Source: Trichostrongylus colubriformis (taxonomy: Eukaryota > Nematoda > Chromadorea > Rhabditida > Trichostrongylidae). From it: DNA of 64,000 nucleotides. Position 1 is the stretch's first letter; the number at the start of each line of letters is the position of its first letter. Positions 30,788 through 41,895 of this stretch are shown here, piece by piece. The stretch is from positions 29,055,994 to 29,119,993 of the forward strand of contig OZ022259.1 in the NCBI GenBank assembly GCA_963978905.1, given 5' to 3'. Both the position numbers and the translations under genes were made by a program. A model generated the notes under the pieces. That model worked only from the letters and a program-made list of their open reading frames with translations. It was not told the origin of the DNA and searched no databases.

Positions 30788-30801
30788 TAATGTATTGTCG
30801 A
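30788..30801 (+). repeat. Target-site duplication, left copy (RTE-like element 3)
   Basis: TAATGTATTGTCGA, exactly repeated at 36203-36216. Confidence 0.95.
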
Positions 30802-30897
30802 ACTCCGCCTGTAGGTAACCGCAGCCGGTCATAAGCCCGGATAAAGGAGGAGGGTTGATCCCCCGCCGAGGGATCGTAAAATTAGGCTTGTAACCAC

Positions 30898-31833
30898 ATG
30901 AAGAATACTTGCAAGGATTTCGTAAAAGCTACCGCATTTGGGAAAGCCGATGCGTCGGCATTGGACCAGGATGTCGATGAAAAGTATGCGACTGGTCTCT
31001 CACGAAACAAGCTTCTCTCATCGAAAACGACACTCAGGCTTGCAACGTGGAATATCGGAACAGGGAATCATGTCGGCCAAAAGGAAATAGTCGTGCAAGA
31101 ACTACTCTGCTACAGGATCTCCGTCGCTGCGATCACGGAATTGCGTATGCCGGGAAGTGGATCCATGAGGATCACTTCGCCGAAAGATGGAAAGTGGATG
31201 AGGCTCTATTTTTCTGGCGGTGAACATCATACTGAAGGAGTGGGCTTTGCGGTCGATTCTAAAGCATCCAGAAATGTCATCGATTTCCAGCCGTTCTCGA
31301 GCAGATTGGCTGTGCTTACCATCGAAGGCACCATCAGGATGCATTTTGTTGTTGCATACGCCCCTACAGAGGCCAGCCCGGAGGAAACGAAGGATGCTTT
31401 CTATGATCAGTTGCAAACTGTCCTTGATTCACTACCACATCGCGACATGATTGTAGTTGGAGGTGATCTGAACGCGCACACGGGCGCCAACAGAGAAGGA
31501 TGGGAAGACGCTTTGGGCCACTTCGGATACGGAGAAATCAATGAAAATGGGCTCCGATTATTGTCATTTGCGCTGTCGAATCATCTGATCATAGGCAACA
31601 CCGTATTCCGTCACCCACTGAAGCATCAACTTACGTGGCGCTCCCCCAGTGGAAGGGATTTGGCTATGCTCGACTACTTTCTCATTCCAAGCCGTTTTCG
31701 ATCCTCTTTCTCGGATATTCGTGTCATGCGAGGAGCTGACTGCGGATCTGATCATCATCTTGTGCTTGCGTGTGTACGACTGAAACTGAATAGCCATCAG
31801 ACATCAGCGAACATACCATCACGCAGAGATTGA
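30898..31833 (+). pseudogene. RTE-like element 3 endonuclease
   Basis: A 311-residue frame from ATG 30898. Blocks are LRLATWNIGTGNHVGQKEIV, ISVAAITELRMPG (ITELR where QET is usual; the Glu is kept), GVGFAVDSKA, RLAVLTIEG, VVAYAPTEASPEETKDAF, VVGGDLNAHTGANREGWED, LTWRSPSGRDLAMLDYFL and CGSDHHLVLACVRL. All catalytic blocks of the APE-like fold are present. It ends at a single TGA (31831-31833), after which the same frame continues. Confidence 0.94.
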
Positions 31834-32249
31834 ACCAAATTGGATGACCCTATCTATAGACAAACTCTTGATCTGGTGGATCAACGAAAGCAATGCAAGC
31901 TGACTGATTTACAAAGATACCGGGAGCTCCATCGTGTCGTACGTAGTCGTCTCAGGATGGAAAGGAGGAAGCAATACTGGTGCAATGTTGCAGCAGAACT
32001 TGAAAATCAGGCCAACCGCAGAGATTACCGTCGACTATATGCAACTCTTCGCCGTCTTGGAGGGAAGATTAGAAGCGTCGATGACAACATCAAGAAATGT
32101 GATGGAAGCTACGCACGATCACGTGCAGAGCGACTTGGTCGGTGGAAAGAGTATTTTGTCAGCTCTATAACCATCCAATACCAGATGAACTGCCGCCAAG
32201 TTCTTCTCACAATCAACCGTTTGATCGTATCTCCGTGGAACCTCCTAAT
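31834..32249 (+). pseudogene. RTE-like element 3 linker region
   Basis: It continues the endonuclease frame after one stop: LDDPIYRQTLDLVDQRKQCK, RYRELHRVVRSRLRMERRKQ, then YRRLYATLRRLGGKIRSVDD. A charged helical linker before the polymerase is normal for RTE elements. It is cut by the hAT-like insertion at 32250. Confidence 0.88.
32242..32249 (+). repeat. 8-bp target-site duplication, left copy (hAT-like)
   Basis: CTCCTAAT, matching CTCCTGAT at 34627-34634 with one difference. Confidence 0.9.
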
Positions 32250-32928
32250 CAGGGTCAAGCCTCCGTTGAGGAATCCTCAACAGGGGGGTCGTATTTGGTC
32301 CGCTAGGAGGGGGGGTCGTAATTGTTGAGGTAGGCAGTGATCAGCAGAATTTCTCAGGCTTAGGGTCTAAAGTGTAAGGGGAGAAGTGATTAAATTGACT
32401 GAATGGGTTCGAACACAAAACTCGAACACAACTCGAACAGTTTAACTTAATGACCATGGAAATCTCATGCATGGCGCAATCCACAACGAAACTGGCCAGT
32501 ACCAATAACTCTTTCGTTGGTCCGCTGACACCGAAACTACGTACAGAGACACCTCCGGAATTCACCGATAAGCCGTGGAAAGCGATATCTATCAGCGGGT
32601 ACCACCGTGGATGGACACTCCAGAAACAATGGGATTAAAGCGGAAAATTAGCTGATATGGACTTCTTCCATATCTTACTACGATCGCAAGTACGTAATCT
32701 AGTGTTGGCAGCCACTATGCGGACCGGAAAAACGTTTGTATTCATTGAGAATGTGGATGAAATCCTGATGCATGGCGCATCCCACAGAGAAGCTGACCGA
32801 CGCTTCTCGCCTCTCCACTAGGCCTCCGAGAGCGAAGGATGCATACTGGAAAAATTTCAGTAACAATGAATCGATTTTTGGGAAGATTCGTGGAAAGATC
32901 TCGCAAATTCGGCGAAAAAAAGCCTTCC

Positions 32929-33284
32929 TCATCACCCTTCCCTCACAATAACTTTCTTCGTTTTGAAGATATGGTACAGCTCAGGTAGTTATTCGAAAGC
33001 GACAACCTAGCAGACTCTGCTTCAACAAAACGAACTCATATGGTTAAGTTTGAAGGAAGTTGTGGCCATTTCCGTGAAACACTTCGAAATTTTGCTCATC
33101 AAATCCTCATCACCCTTCCCTCACAATAACTTTCTTCGTTTTGAAGATATGGTATAGCTCAGGTAGTCATTTGAAAGCGACAACCTAGCAGACCCTGCTT
33201 CACCAAAACGAACTCATATGGTTAAGTTTGAAGGAATTTATGGCCATTTCCGTGAAACACTTCAAAATTTTGCTCATCAAATCC
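32929..33284 (+). repeat. Tandem duplication, 178 bp x 2, inside the hAT-like element
   Basis: Units 32929-33106 and 33107-33284 differ at only a few bases. Both start TCATCACCCTTCCCTCACAA and end GCTCATCAAATCC. Confidence 0.95.
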
Positions 33285-34550
33285 TCATCAAAGAACCCAT
33301 ATCGAGAACTAAGCGACCATTGGAGCAAGCAATTGGCCAATAGATAGGTCTAAGGGAATTATCAGGAAAACAGTTCACGCTGTTTGAAAGATGGGCTCTA
33401 GGTAAAGTTCAGAGCATTTCAAGAATGTCGGGATTTAGTATGGGGAAAATAACGCGCTCCATCGTGATCGCCGCGTCGCACGTCGCCTGATCGCAAATTG
33501 TAGTTGGTCCCAGTCATTAAGCTGCGTGCTGAGGCAGGGCACGTTTGATCATGAAGCGATAGTTGCATATTTATGATTATAGCTCAGCGTAATGTCTTTA
33601 TTCGGGACACTGGATCGAACATGTATTCTTAAAGAATGTATTCCGCGTATTTTACCGTTTCAACTGATATTCAGTGTTTGATACTGATTGTAAATTTTTT
33701 TCTCGTGTCAAGTCCTAGCATCCTTTTAAGAACTGCGATGTTCCCACTGTATTAGTGGATGAAGGTTCCATTGATTCTGAAGATTCCACGGGGGCGGTAC
33801 GTTTTCCTGCATTTTTTCCATTGCCCAATCACGATTTTTAAAGCTAGTCAGATTTTACCAGGTTGTGGTGTATGGCAGTTAGAGTCGCTGGATGCTCTGT
33901 GGCTCATATTTACTGTGTCAAAAGCGCCAGCATTTAATAAAATGCTGTGTCACCATTTTGCTTCGAAATGACGGTGCGCTCTCCTGCATTCTCCTGTGAC
34001 CGAGTATACTGATATAGAGCTTCATACGTAGCATGAAATTGAAACTCATTTCAATCCCTCAGTGGTATAAAAAAACTATTATCAATTGCTACACTAAGAA
34101 GTTTTTCGTCTCATTTTACGGTGCAGCCACTTTGATTTCTGGTGTTGTTTAATTTTGAATGCGTGCACCGTGCAAGCTTTTGGTTGTATAATCTCACAGT
34201 TGTGTGCACACAGTGAAGTTCCCACCTTTCCCGTCTTACACCAATCGCAAACTTCGCACCGCACAAAGCCACATGGCTATTTCCTAGTTCGAAGCTAGGT
34301 TTCGGTAACTTCTTTGAGACTTTATGTGTACGTTCGACCGAGCTATGTATGCCGCCCTGCACACAAACATAAGCGGGTGTTGTGATCGAAGGGTCGCGCG
34401 TCACGCAAGCTGTGAGGTGTGAAGCCGCTAAATCGTGGCGGTTGCATCGCCGGGTATGAACGCTATCTCTCGCTTGTCGCTTATTTTTGCTCGCGCAGAC
34501 ATTATTTCAGACGTAAAAGACGCAAAAGACAATAACAGACGTAAAAGAGG
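33285..34550. other. Interior of the hAT-like element, no gene
   Basis: No frame over 100 residues and no recognisable motif. It includes G-rich blocks toward the right end (34549-34590) that mirror those near 32285-32325. Confidence 0.6.
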
Positions 34551-34634
34551 GGGGGTCGTATTGAGACCCCTTTTGGGGGGGGGTCGTATTTTTTGGAAAT
34601 TTTCCTCATCTGGACGCTTGACCCTGCTCCTGAT

Positions 34635-35650
34635 ATCGGTGAAATTGAAACTGCGGTGAATTAGTTAAAGCGTGGGAAATCAGCGGGAAGTGATGGTGTG
34701 ACAGCTGAAGCCTTGAAAGCTGGTGGAGACGTTCTCCTACAACGATTGCACTCACTGCTACATCTTGTCTGGACTTCCGAAAGTATACCTACGTCGTGAA
34801 AGCAGGCGATCGTCATACCGATTCACAAAAAAGGAGATACTCACGAATGCAAGAACTACCGCGGAATCAGCTTGTTATCTATTCTCGGGAAGGTCTTCAT
34901 GAAAATCATACTCGGGCGAATTCAGCGACGACGAGAACAGATGACCCGGGAGGAACAAGCGAGCTTTCGTCCAAATCGTGGATGTTGTGACCGAATTTTC
35001 ACCCTGACACAAGTCCTAGAGGAACGTGTTCGCTGTGGGAAGCGTCTCATCATCGTATTCATTGACTTTGCTTCTGCATTTGACAGCGTCAACCGGGTGG
35101 CTTTTTGGGAAACGCTTGCTGCGGAAGGCATCCCGATAAGCTAATTCGACTACTACGCAACGCATATGAAGACTCCCGTAGCAGAGTTCGCATAAAGGGA
35201 AAATCGTCGGAAGATTTTGTAGTCAACACTGGTGTTCGTCAAGGATGCGTGTTGTCACCAGTACTCTTCAATACTGTCATTGACGCCATCATGAAATCCG
35301 TTCAAGGGAATCAAACAGGCATACAGGTCGGAGAAGGACAATTCATCACGGATCTCATGTATGCTGATGACGTCGCTACCTTTGCCAATGGTGATACTGA
35401 AGCTTGTGAAATAGTGTCCAGAATTGAAAAAGCTGCAAAGCCGTATGGGTTAGTCATCAACACCAATAAAACGAAGGTTCTCACATCTGACGGAAGTGCT
35501 GCACGAGTACATCTGAATGGAAATGTTTTTGAGCAAGTTTCACATTTCAAGTATCTGGGCTCGGCTGTGGAGGAGAAGAAAGTAGCGTCATCAACAGAAG
35601 TTGTGTGCCGGATCGGCTCAGCATCGAAAGTTTTTGGTACACTTTCCTAG
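34635..35650 (+). pseudogene. RTE-like element 3 reverse transcriptase
   Basis: The frame resumes after the hAT-like element with KSAGSDGVTAEALKAGGDVL, then IPIHKKGDTHECKNYRGISL, FRPNRGCCDRIFTLTQVLEE, IVFIDFASAFDSVNR (first Asp), VRQGCVLSPVLFNTVIDAIM and LMYADDVATFANG (intact YADD box), followed by the thumb block INTNKTKVLTSDG and FKYLGSAVEEKK. Lesions: in-frame stops at about 34661 and 34796 and one frameshift near 35135. The catalytic residues are complete. Confidence 0.94.
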
Positions 35651-35689
35651 TGTGTATGGAAGAAACATAACATAACGACACACTTAAAA

Positions 35690-36168
35690 ATGAAGATCTT
35701 TCGCTTTCTGGTGCTACCAGTACTTCTCTATGGCTCTGAAACTTGGACATTACTGCGTTCGGACATCCGAAAGTTGGAATCCTTTCAAACGAGATGTCTT
35801 AGACGTATACTCGGTGTATCGCTTCGCGACCGACTGAAAAACGAAGTGATAAGGCAACGATGCTGTCGCCAAACAACCGTCGAAATGGAAATCCAACAAC
35901 GACGGCTTCGTTGGTTTGGCTATGTTTGCAGAATGCAGCCGGAACGATACCCCATAAGACCTTATGGAGAATTCGGCCGCATGACTGGAAGATTCAGCGC
36001 GGAGCACCGAAGAAGACATGGCTGAAACAGATATCGAAGGATCTTTCTAATTGCAGACTCAGTATTCAGCAAGCAAAGATGGTTGCTTTGGACAGATTGC
36101 AGTGGAGGAGAACTGTGAAGACCTTGCGAACTCCAGTGGCACCTACAGCAGCACCCAATGCGAGCTAA
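35690..36168 (+). pseudogene. RTE-like element 3 C-terminal domain
   Basis: KIFRFLVLPVLLYGSETWTL, then LESFQTRCLRRILGVSLRDR and, after a frameshift near 35890, GAPKKTWLKQISKDL and RLQWRRTVKTLRTPVAPTAA. This post-polymerase domain with YGSETW and LRWFGYVCRM is found in RTE-class proteins. Stop near 36167, directly before the TAAG tail. Confidence 0.9.
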
Positions 36169-36173
36169 GGAGG

Positions 36174-36202
36174 ATAAGTAAGTAAGTGAGTAAGTAAGTA
36201 AG
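36174..36202 (+). repeat. TAAG-type retrotransposon tail
   Basis: AAGTAAGTAAGTGAGTAAGT-type tract at the 3' end of RTE-like element 3, directly before the target duplication. The same tail type ends elements 2 and 4. Confidence 0.95.
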
Positions 36203-36289
36203 TAATGTATTGTCGAGCAGAAGAGCATTACACACTGAAGTGCCCAGCTGGTGTGCCCCCTGATGCAGATTCGAGGGTTCCCCTGATAC

Positions 36290-36480
36290 AGTCGAGCTTA
36301 TGTAAGATTAATAAGTATGACGTTCTAATATTAGCGATATGTAAGACTAATAAATATGATGTCCTAATATTAACTTGAAAGTGTAAATATGGAATTTCAG
36401 TAGATGTAATAATTTACGAGAGGATTTTGATATAGCAGGTGCATGAGAAAGCATGCAAGAATTTTCCTTAAGAAATCTGC
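36290..36480 (+). repeat. Dispersed repeat family E, copy 1
   Basis: Its complement resembles 45275-45720. Shared pieces are ATGTAAGACTAATAA with TATGACGT, occurring twice here, and GTGCATGAGAAAGCATGCAA. No coding content. Confidence 0.75.
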
Positions 36481-36940
36481 TAGATAGGTCCGTCCTCACG
36501 CGGTGTCGCACGCGGCAGTCGCAGGCGCAGTCTTCAAAAAAACTCAGAATCGCGATGCACCCTTCAGTCTCAAAAACGACAGAATTGTAGAAAATGTTCA
36601 TTCAACTGTATTTCTGATACCTAAAATACCACGAATCAAGATCTTCGTTTACTCCGTGTAACAATGACCAATGATAAGATAATTTCTGACGCAATCTCCA
36701 TTTCATCTTCACAAACATTCATAGCATAAAAACTTTCGAGAAGAGACTGTACGGAATTTCGAATCGTAACTCATATTTCCGTAATCAAATCTAGCACAAG
36801 TATCAGGACCTTAAGGCGATGGAAAACCCAGTTAACCTCCCGGGCATTGCTCGAAGTGTTCGACAATTGAAGCAGACAAATTTAGAAAAAAGTAGAGCAA
36901 GGAAGTGTAGTACATAGATTGATCGATTAGGAAAAAAGCT
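36481..36940. other. Unassigned stretch
   Basis: No supported gene or repeat partner seen. Confidence 0.4.
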
Positions 36941-36942
36941 TG

Positions 36943-36991
36943 AACTACGTCACAGGCAATCGTATGTAATACGATTGCCTGTGACGTAGTT
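36943..36991. repeat. Perfect palindrome, 23-bp arms, 3-nt spacer
   Basis: Arms 36943-36965 and 36969-36991 are exact complements around GTA. The arms begin AACTACGTCACAGGC. Confidence 0.95.
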
Positions 36992-37489
36992 AAAGTGGGT
37001 AAAGAGGAAAGCCTTCCAACCGTACCCACAACCAAGCCACCACCCTTACACGTATGTAAAATCATGAGGCTCTTATGAGAACGATGGCGGATATTATTAT
37101 TAGGCTGGTGCATAACGCTTGCAACACATACACCCTCTACGTCATGCCTAATCCAGGAAAATCAAATCAGAAATATATATATAAGCAATATGATCATCAT
37201 TGGCTTACATCTCTCACCTACAATGATCGGGCAGCTTCCCTAATGCTCTCTGCCCAATGGTTCACATGATACGCTTTGAGGAACCCACTCATACACATTT
37301 AGAGTGCAGCATGACAATCAAAGGTCTTGCCTTCTGGAGTGCCCTAAAGGAGAAGGCGCAAGATGATGCAGAGCTTCACAGCTTGGCTCTTTGTTATTCT
37401 CCCATCCTATCTTTGCAGCATGCTGGAATGCCTGACCATTGTGCTAGACAAATCAATCACTCCTCCGAAATGATGAAAAGCACTGTTAG

Positions 37490-37940
37490 TCAGTTTCTGC
37501 AGTTACTCAGCACGGACACTAGTTGTGTCAGTAGCATCAGATGGAACAGCTCTATTTGTGGTGCTTCATTGTAGCGAATAGCTTCGGCCTGAAATCCGGC
37601 TGTTGCCACACGGTTAGACGACTCTCTACCACTAGAGCTATACTTTCTTACAGAGTCTCCTGCTTTCACTTATAATTGTAATTTCTCACATGTCTTTTGC
37701 CAATCAAGAGCAGCACAACAAAGAGTCACGATTATCTCATGTTGCTGCCTAGTCTGAATGCCCAAGCTTTTAAAGCTCCCAAACTGCTTACAGTTTCTGG
37801 AAGCCAAGATCAATTGATAGTTTGGCTATTATCGTTAAGTGCAGTAAATGTTGCTGATACATATCGCGTAGCAACTTTTGGATTCGCTATTGAGACTCCA
37901 CTGTTATTCTCTTCAGTAGGAGTGGATTCACTGTGAACAG
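37490..37940 (+). CDS. Possible WD40-like exons, unknown gene
   Basis: Frame one at 37510-37578 reads SARTLVVSVASDGTALFVVL. After a gap, 37775-37936 reads KAPKLLTVSGSQDQLIVWLL then SLSAVNVADTYRVATFGFAI and a stop near 37934. Both have the pattern of WD40 blades: hydrophobic strand, S-D-G or S-Q-D-Q turn, then a VW or VVL strand. They could be the last exons of a plus-strand WD-repeat gene, but intron borders are not obvious and I cannot name the gene. Confidence 0.3.
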
Positions 37941-38208
37941 GCGGGCAACAGGGTATGTGTCTTCTGATCCAAAACTAATGGTGCAGCAAGACTAGGACAG
38001 TAGACAGTGTTAATAGTGAGTGCAGCATATATATCAGCTGTTTTCTCAACTAGGCAATCGAAGTCTCTCGTAACAAACTATAAGGCCAAATGTGGGATTT
38101 CAAATTTGCGTCGATTTTTGCTACAACGTAGAACGTAGAAGATCACCACATATACACGTCAGGAAAATCAATGGAGCATGCTCTAACTTAGTAAGTAAGC
38201 TCAAGGCA

Positions 38209-38609
38209 TCGTGCACGGGAAAATGAGTTCCTTTGTCTCCCACATATTTATGTTGTATTTGCCCAGTATGGGCCGCATGCAAAGTTTCACGCGAAAAAAA
38301 GAGAATCCGGTTAAGATACAGGGACTCAAACTTGAGTACAAGGGGGCGCGACTTCAGAGTGAATGTCCCCCCCCCATCGTCTGCCGCAGCCGTAGACGCA
38401 TAGTGGGAACAGAAAGTGAAGTGAACAGCACCACTCTTCGTTTCCGACAGCGGCGGGCATTTACTCTGAGGCCACGCTCCCTCAGCCATCACTTCGAGAT
38501 GCTGTATCTGCACCGAGTCACTTTCGCGTGGAACATTGCATGCGGTCTTTTTATGCAAATGCAACATAAATAAATGGGTAACAGAGAAACTCATTTTTCC
38601 GTGCACGAT
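38209..38609. mobile_element. Foldback/MITE, arms about 190 bp
   Basis: The plus strand from 38209 (TCGTGCACGGGAAAATGAG) is matched by the complement of the segment ending at 38609, and the similarity persists inward to near 38400. The whole 400 bp is therefore one imperfect palindrome. Frames of 120 residues (plus) and 161 residues (minus) start with the same MHGKMS because they are the two arms; neither is a gene. A clear target duplication was not found. Confidence 0.92.
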
Positions 38610-39061
38610 TCCTTTAATACTTGGTGAAGCTCGAGGGTAATGAAACCATAATCAATTTTCAAAGTGTTGCGAGACTTGCGCACCCTACATCTTAATATTT
38701 TCACGTTCTCCTAGTCAATTTCATGACGGAGATTTCCGGCTTATCCATCGTGCAGATTCACGTGAATCTGTGATGTAATATAGGCATGCACAGCACAGCA
38801 CATGGTGTGCTTAATAGTCGGAAGCTAGTGCAAGGAAGGGCCCACATACTGTCGCGGCTCTTTATTCAGCAGCCAGGTGTCTCTTTCCTTTCAGGTTCTA
38901 TAGTGACCATTTCTCCTCCTAGAACATTGAAACTATTTGTGTCTACGACTGCAGTTTAGCGTTCGTCGACAACGATGTAAATCCTCGCACAAGTTGGCTG
39001 CGCGTTCGACAGTGGTACTAACTTTACGTTGTGTTTTGCAGTGCACTTTGAACTGGTGAAG
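38610..39061. other. Upstream region of receptor-like gene 2
   Basis: No frame or repeat is supported. It presumably contains the promoter of the gene starting at 39062. Confidence 0.35.
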
Positions 39062-39200
39062 ATGGAAGATTCAGTTCTCGATGTTCAGTTGATTTCGTCT
39101 ATAATTGTAATCATATACTACTTGTGTATTCTATACGTGATCTTTACGGCAAAATCGGCAAACATGCGATCCTCCTTCTTCCATATTTTTATGATTACAG
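39062..39200 (+). CDS. Serpentine receptor-like gene 2, first exon
   Basis: It starts with ATG at 39062 and ends at donor GTACGA in phase 1. It encodes MEDSVLDVQLISSIIVIIYY then LCILYVIFTAKSANMRSSFF and HIFMIT. A short acidic N-terminus, one long transmembrane helix and a basic SSFFHIF loop are the standard opening of nematode chemoreceptors (srv/sri/srg-like). Subfamily is uncertain. Confidence 0.65.
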
Positions 39201-39337
39201 GTACGAATCATTTCCATAATTCATCATTGAATAAATAAATCGAAAGATTTCAATCAAGGGTTCAAAACGGGATGAATTAAACCCCTGAAACCTGAATGTC
39301 AGATGATTAGTGATTCAACAACATTCTTCCTCTACAG

Positions 39338-39440
39338 ATTTCTTCCTGATCCGATATGTGATATATGCGTATATGTATGCGATTATGAGAGAATTATGCG
39401 TATTAACTTGTCTAATAGCACTTGCTCAATCTCGCCCATT
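39338..39440 (+). CDS. Serpentine receptor-like gene 2, second exon (3' end approximate)
   Basis: Acceptor CCTCTACAG joins in phase 1 to give ITDFFLIRYVIYAYMYAIMR then ELCVLTCLIALAQSRP, a second transmembrane helix. The frame reaches a stop at about 39470, so a donor must lie before it; I cannot choose one. Confidence 0.5.
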
Positions 39441-39547
39441 TCCATGCTGCGCAATTCTATCGTCTCATTAGCGCAGTGCCGTGCGATAGCTTGACCGGTC
39501 TGTCTAATAATTGAACATCTCATTTTCTTGGGAGGAACCATTTGCCA

Positions 39548-39990
39548 GTTGCCGATGCTTACCATTTCCTGAACATGAACACCATTGGAATTTCATATAG
39601 TCAGTAGTGGATACGTTTACTATTCCTGTAACCGCATCAGAAAATGGTTCAGTAGCATCGCAACTATTACAAACCTAGATTTCATCTTGATCTTTCATGT
39701 AGATCGGAGTGTCAGAGGACTGACGCTTTTATCCAAAAGTCTGACCAATTCAGCGCTAGCTGCATCAATACAACTGGTATCAGAACATAAAGAAATTGTG
39801 CTCACCCAGTGGCGAACACTTCAACCCGAGTGATAGTAACGTATGAGTGCACCGAATTATATCCATATACTTGTTAATGGTCCTAATCAACCTGCATTGG
39901 TCGTTATCAATTTCGATCGGACACCACTAAGGTCACGTGACATTTGTTTCCCGGCTTTCCTCACAGAGGTCTTACCATATCGTCGTTTAT
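39548..39990 (+). repeat. Internal duplication of receptor-like locus, unit 1
   Basis: It is related along its length to 42838-43275, 3.29 kb downstream. Shared landmarks are GCxTATCATTT/GCTTACCATTT, AGAATGGTTCA, GTAGATCG, GTGCTCACx and CACTTGTTA...TCGTTATCA. The unit includes hydrophobic readings (LLMVLINLHWSLSISIG; paralogue LLVNLISLYQSLSDSI) that may be receptor exons. Confidence 0.8.
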
Positions 39991-39999
39991 CATATTGGA

Positions 40000-41769
40000 T
40001 CATCCACCGTACTGTCTCCGTATCACATTTCATCATTCCTGTAAGCTTCAACGGTCCAGTGTCGCTCCAAATCGCGCGACGAATTTATGGCTTTTGTCTT
40101 CCGACGCTTCTTATCGCAGTATGTCAGTCGTTATCATTTTGGATCACTCGCCCTTGATTACCCTATATTCAACCCACCCTTCACTCATCTTACAACTTCT
40201 CCTGTATCGCCTCACTCCAATGGATCCTTGTTTCCACGCAAATTTGATTACAAATATGATGGATCCACTATCTACATCGCTGGATAAGTATAGAGAAAAA
40301 TTGAAAATTCTGATTCGTCAGCACATATGAAATGCATGAAATGAGGATTTCCTTGCTTCATTTGGCCTTTCCCATAGGATGAAATCCCAACCGAGAGAAG
40401 TAGGCCAGGAGGGAGAATGTAGAGAACATAGATCACACGCGAGACACTGACGTAAACGCCAACTGCATTGAGTCGTGGGTGGTGCCAAGCTATGATCAGC
40501 TGATGAGCGAGGCCTTACAGCCTTCAATACTCAACCCTGGGTTGCTAAAAGAGTATAATTCCTGCAGATGCCAACCGATGTTCCAATTGACTATCTGTAC
40601 AACACTCAGAGGTCTTTCTAGCCCTTGCTGCCTCAGACGCCAGTGCACATTTTGAGCAATAATCTCAGTTCACAGGTATCTGGGACATTTTGGCAATCGT
40701 TGCACTGGAGTGGATGCGAGCAGAATTCAAATCTACCTCTGGTAAGCCTATCGTGTTAAACGTTATCCAATTGAAAGTGATTCAGCCCATCTAATCTGAT
40801 GGCTGGCTCTGTTGCAGGACCATCCTTTGAATTAGTGACTCGATTGGCGGCGAGCATGACTGGGATTAACTTCTCCACACACATCCTTGGATGTTTCCTG
40901 ATGACATGCAACCGATTCACTGCCGCTCGCTTTCCACAACAGCAGTCGCATGTGATTGCTGATCACTCAGTATTTTAAGTTCCAGCGCTGGTTCACACTC
41001 ACAAGGTTGTTCCTCGCCATCATTTCAGATTTGGTGCAAGAGAAATGTGTGGGCTTTGCTTATCTTCGAGATTGTTTTCTCAATTGCAACTCACTACCAA
41101 TCTTTTGTTACGAATTTTGCCTACAAGCCAAAGCCTGACGGAGGATGGATACTTATCGGGCGTATTGGATCACTAAATGTAATGGATTTCACTGTATATT
41201 GAAAGTGAATTTTCTCTCACAGTTTCGCCCGCCATTTTCTTTCGAGCAACAAGAAAAAAACTCTCTTTCAAGAACCTAAAGGAAACCCCTTTACTCGTTC
41301 AACTTGATGGCGAGCCCCTCAACAATCCCAGTTTTACCTTCGAATGTTACAACCGCACAAGACCACGAAATTGTGGTCAACCTATAATACTAGTAGATTC
41401 CCTAGAAATCAACGTGGAGCGCACATTAAGCAGGAATTTCAATGGGACCCAACCTCGGTGCACGTTGTAACGACGATGCACCTAACAGTGAGAATGCAAC
41501 ACGCCTCACTAGACTGAAGCGGTCGTGCAAATGTTTCACGGTACGCCCGTCAAGTTGCCACTTTACCAGAGCATCTCGTAGACCAACCAATGGACCTGAA
41601 TTTTGGTATTTCCTTTTATTTTTGCTATTTAGACGAGGATGCATTTTCATTTTGACAAGGATGCTTTTTACAAACCGTGCCTAGCCTTCAGCCTGAGAAT
41701 TGTGTCTCTGAAGCTACAGAATTTCTTGCTATTTCATCTTGTAAGTTACAGCAACAATCCATAATTCAG
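40000..41769. other. Large intron-like stretch in receptor-like gene 2
   Basis: No exon is supported. Frames are short and no repeat was paired. If the gene is continuous this is intron, or contains decayed exons. Confidence 0.35.
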
Positions 41770-41895
41770 GAAACTCGTGTCATAGAAGCGGTTATAGCGA
41801 TTGTGTGCGAAATATTGAGTATTGTGATTATCTCTTACACTATTTATCTGATTCATAAGGAGCTGCAAAGCAACCGCAGGCTAGCTTGGGACGTG
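41770..41895 (+). CDS. Serpentine receptor-like gene 2, TM5 exon
   Basis: A clean 126-nt exon between acceptor CATAATTCAG and donor GTGAGT. It encodes 42 residues: ETRVIEAVIAIVCEILSIVI then ISYTIYLIHKELQSNRRLAW and DV. It is a transmembrane helix followed by a basic cytoplasmic loop, as in TM5 and the third intracellular loop of nematode chemoreceptors. Phase 0 at both ends fits the last exon at 43972. Confidence 0.65.

Larger units (their letters stand above)
32250..34626. mobile_element. hAT-like non-autonomous DNA transposon, 2.38 kb
   Basis: The ends are imperfect inverted repeats: CAGGGTCAAGCCTCCGTTGA at the left and the complement CAGGGTCAAGCGTCCAGATG at the right, each followed inside by GGGGGGTCGTATT-type blocks. 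The CAGGG start and 8-bp target duplication are typical of the hAT superfamily. No long frame or hAT transposase motif was found inside, so it needs an external transposase. It contains a 178-bp tandem duplication. It interrupts RTE-like element 3 between endonuclease and polymerase. Confidence 0.88.
30802..36202 (+). mobile_element. RTE-like element 3, interrupted by a hAT-like element
   Basis: A plus-strand non-LTR retrotransposon of 5401 bp, about 3016 bp without the hAT-like insertion and its duplicated target. It is flanked by an exact 14-bp target-site duplication. It starts ACTCCGCCTGTAGG, carries a single translated region with endonuclease then reverse transcriptase, and ends in TAAGTAAG repeats (36174-36202). 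Lesions are few, so it is the youngest-looking RTE copy in the window, yet it has already received another transposon. Confidence 0.96.

Noticed and set aside
34549..34590. G-rich blocks as telomere-like repeats
   Set aside because: They are paired sub-terminal blocks of the hAT-like element with no telomeric TTAGGC unit.
38121..38606. 161-residue minus and 120-residue plus frames
   Set aside because: They are the two arms of one palindromic element, not genes.
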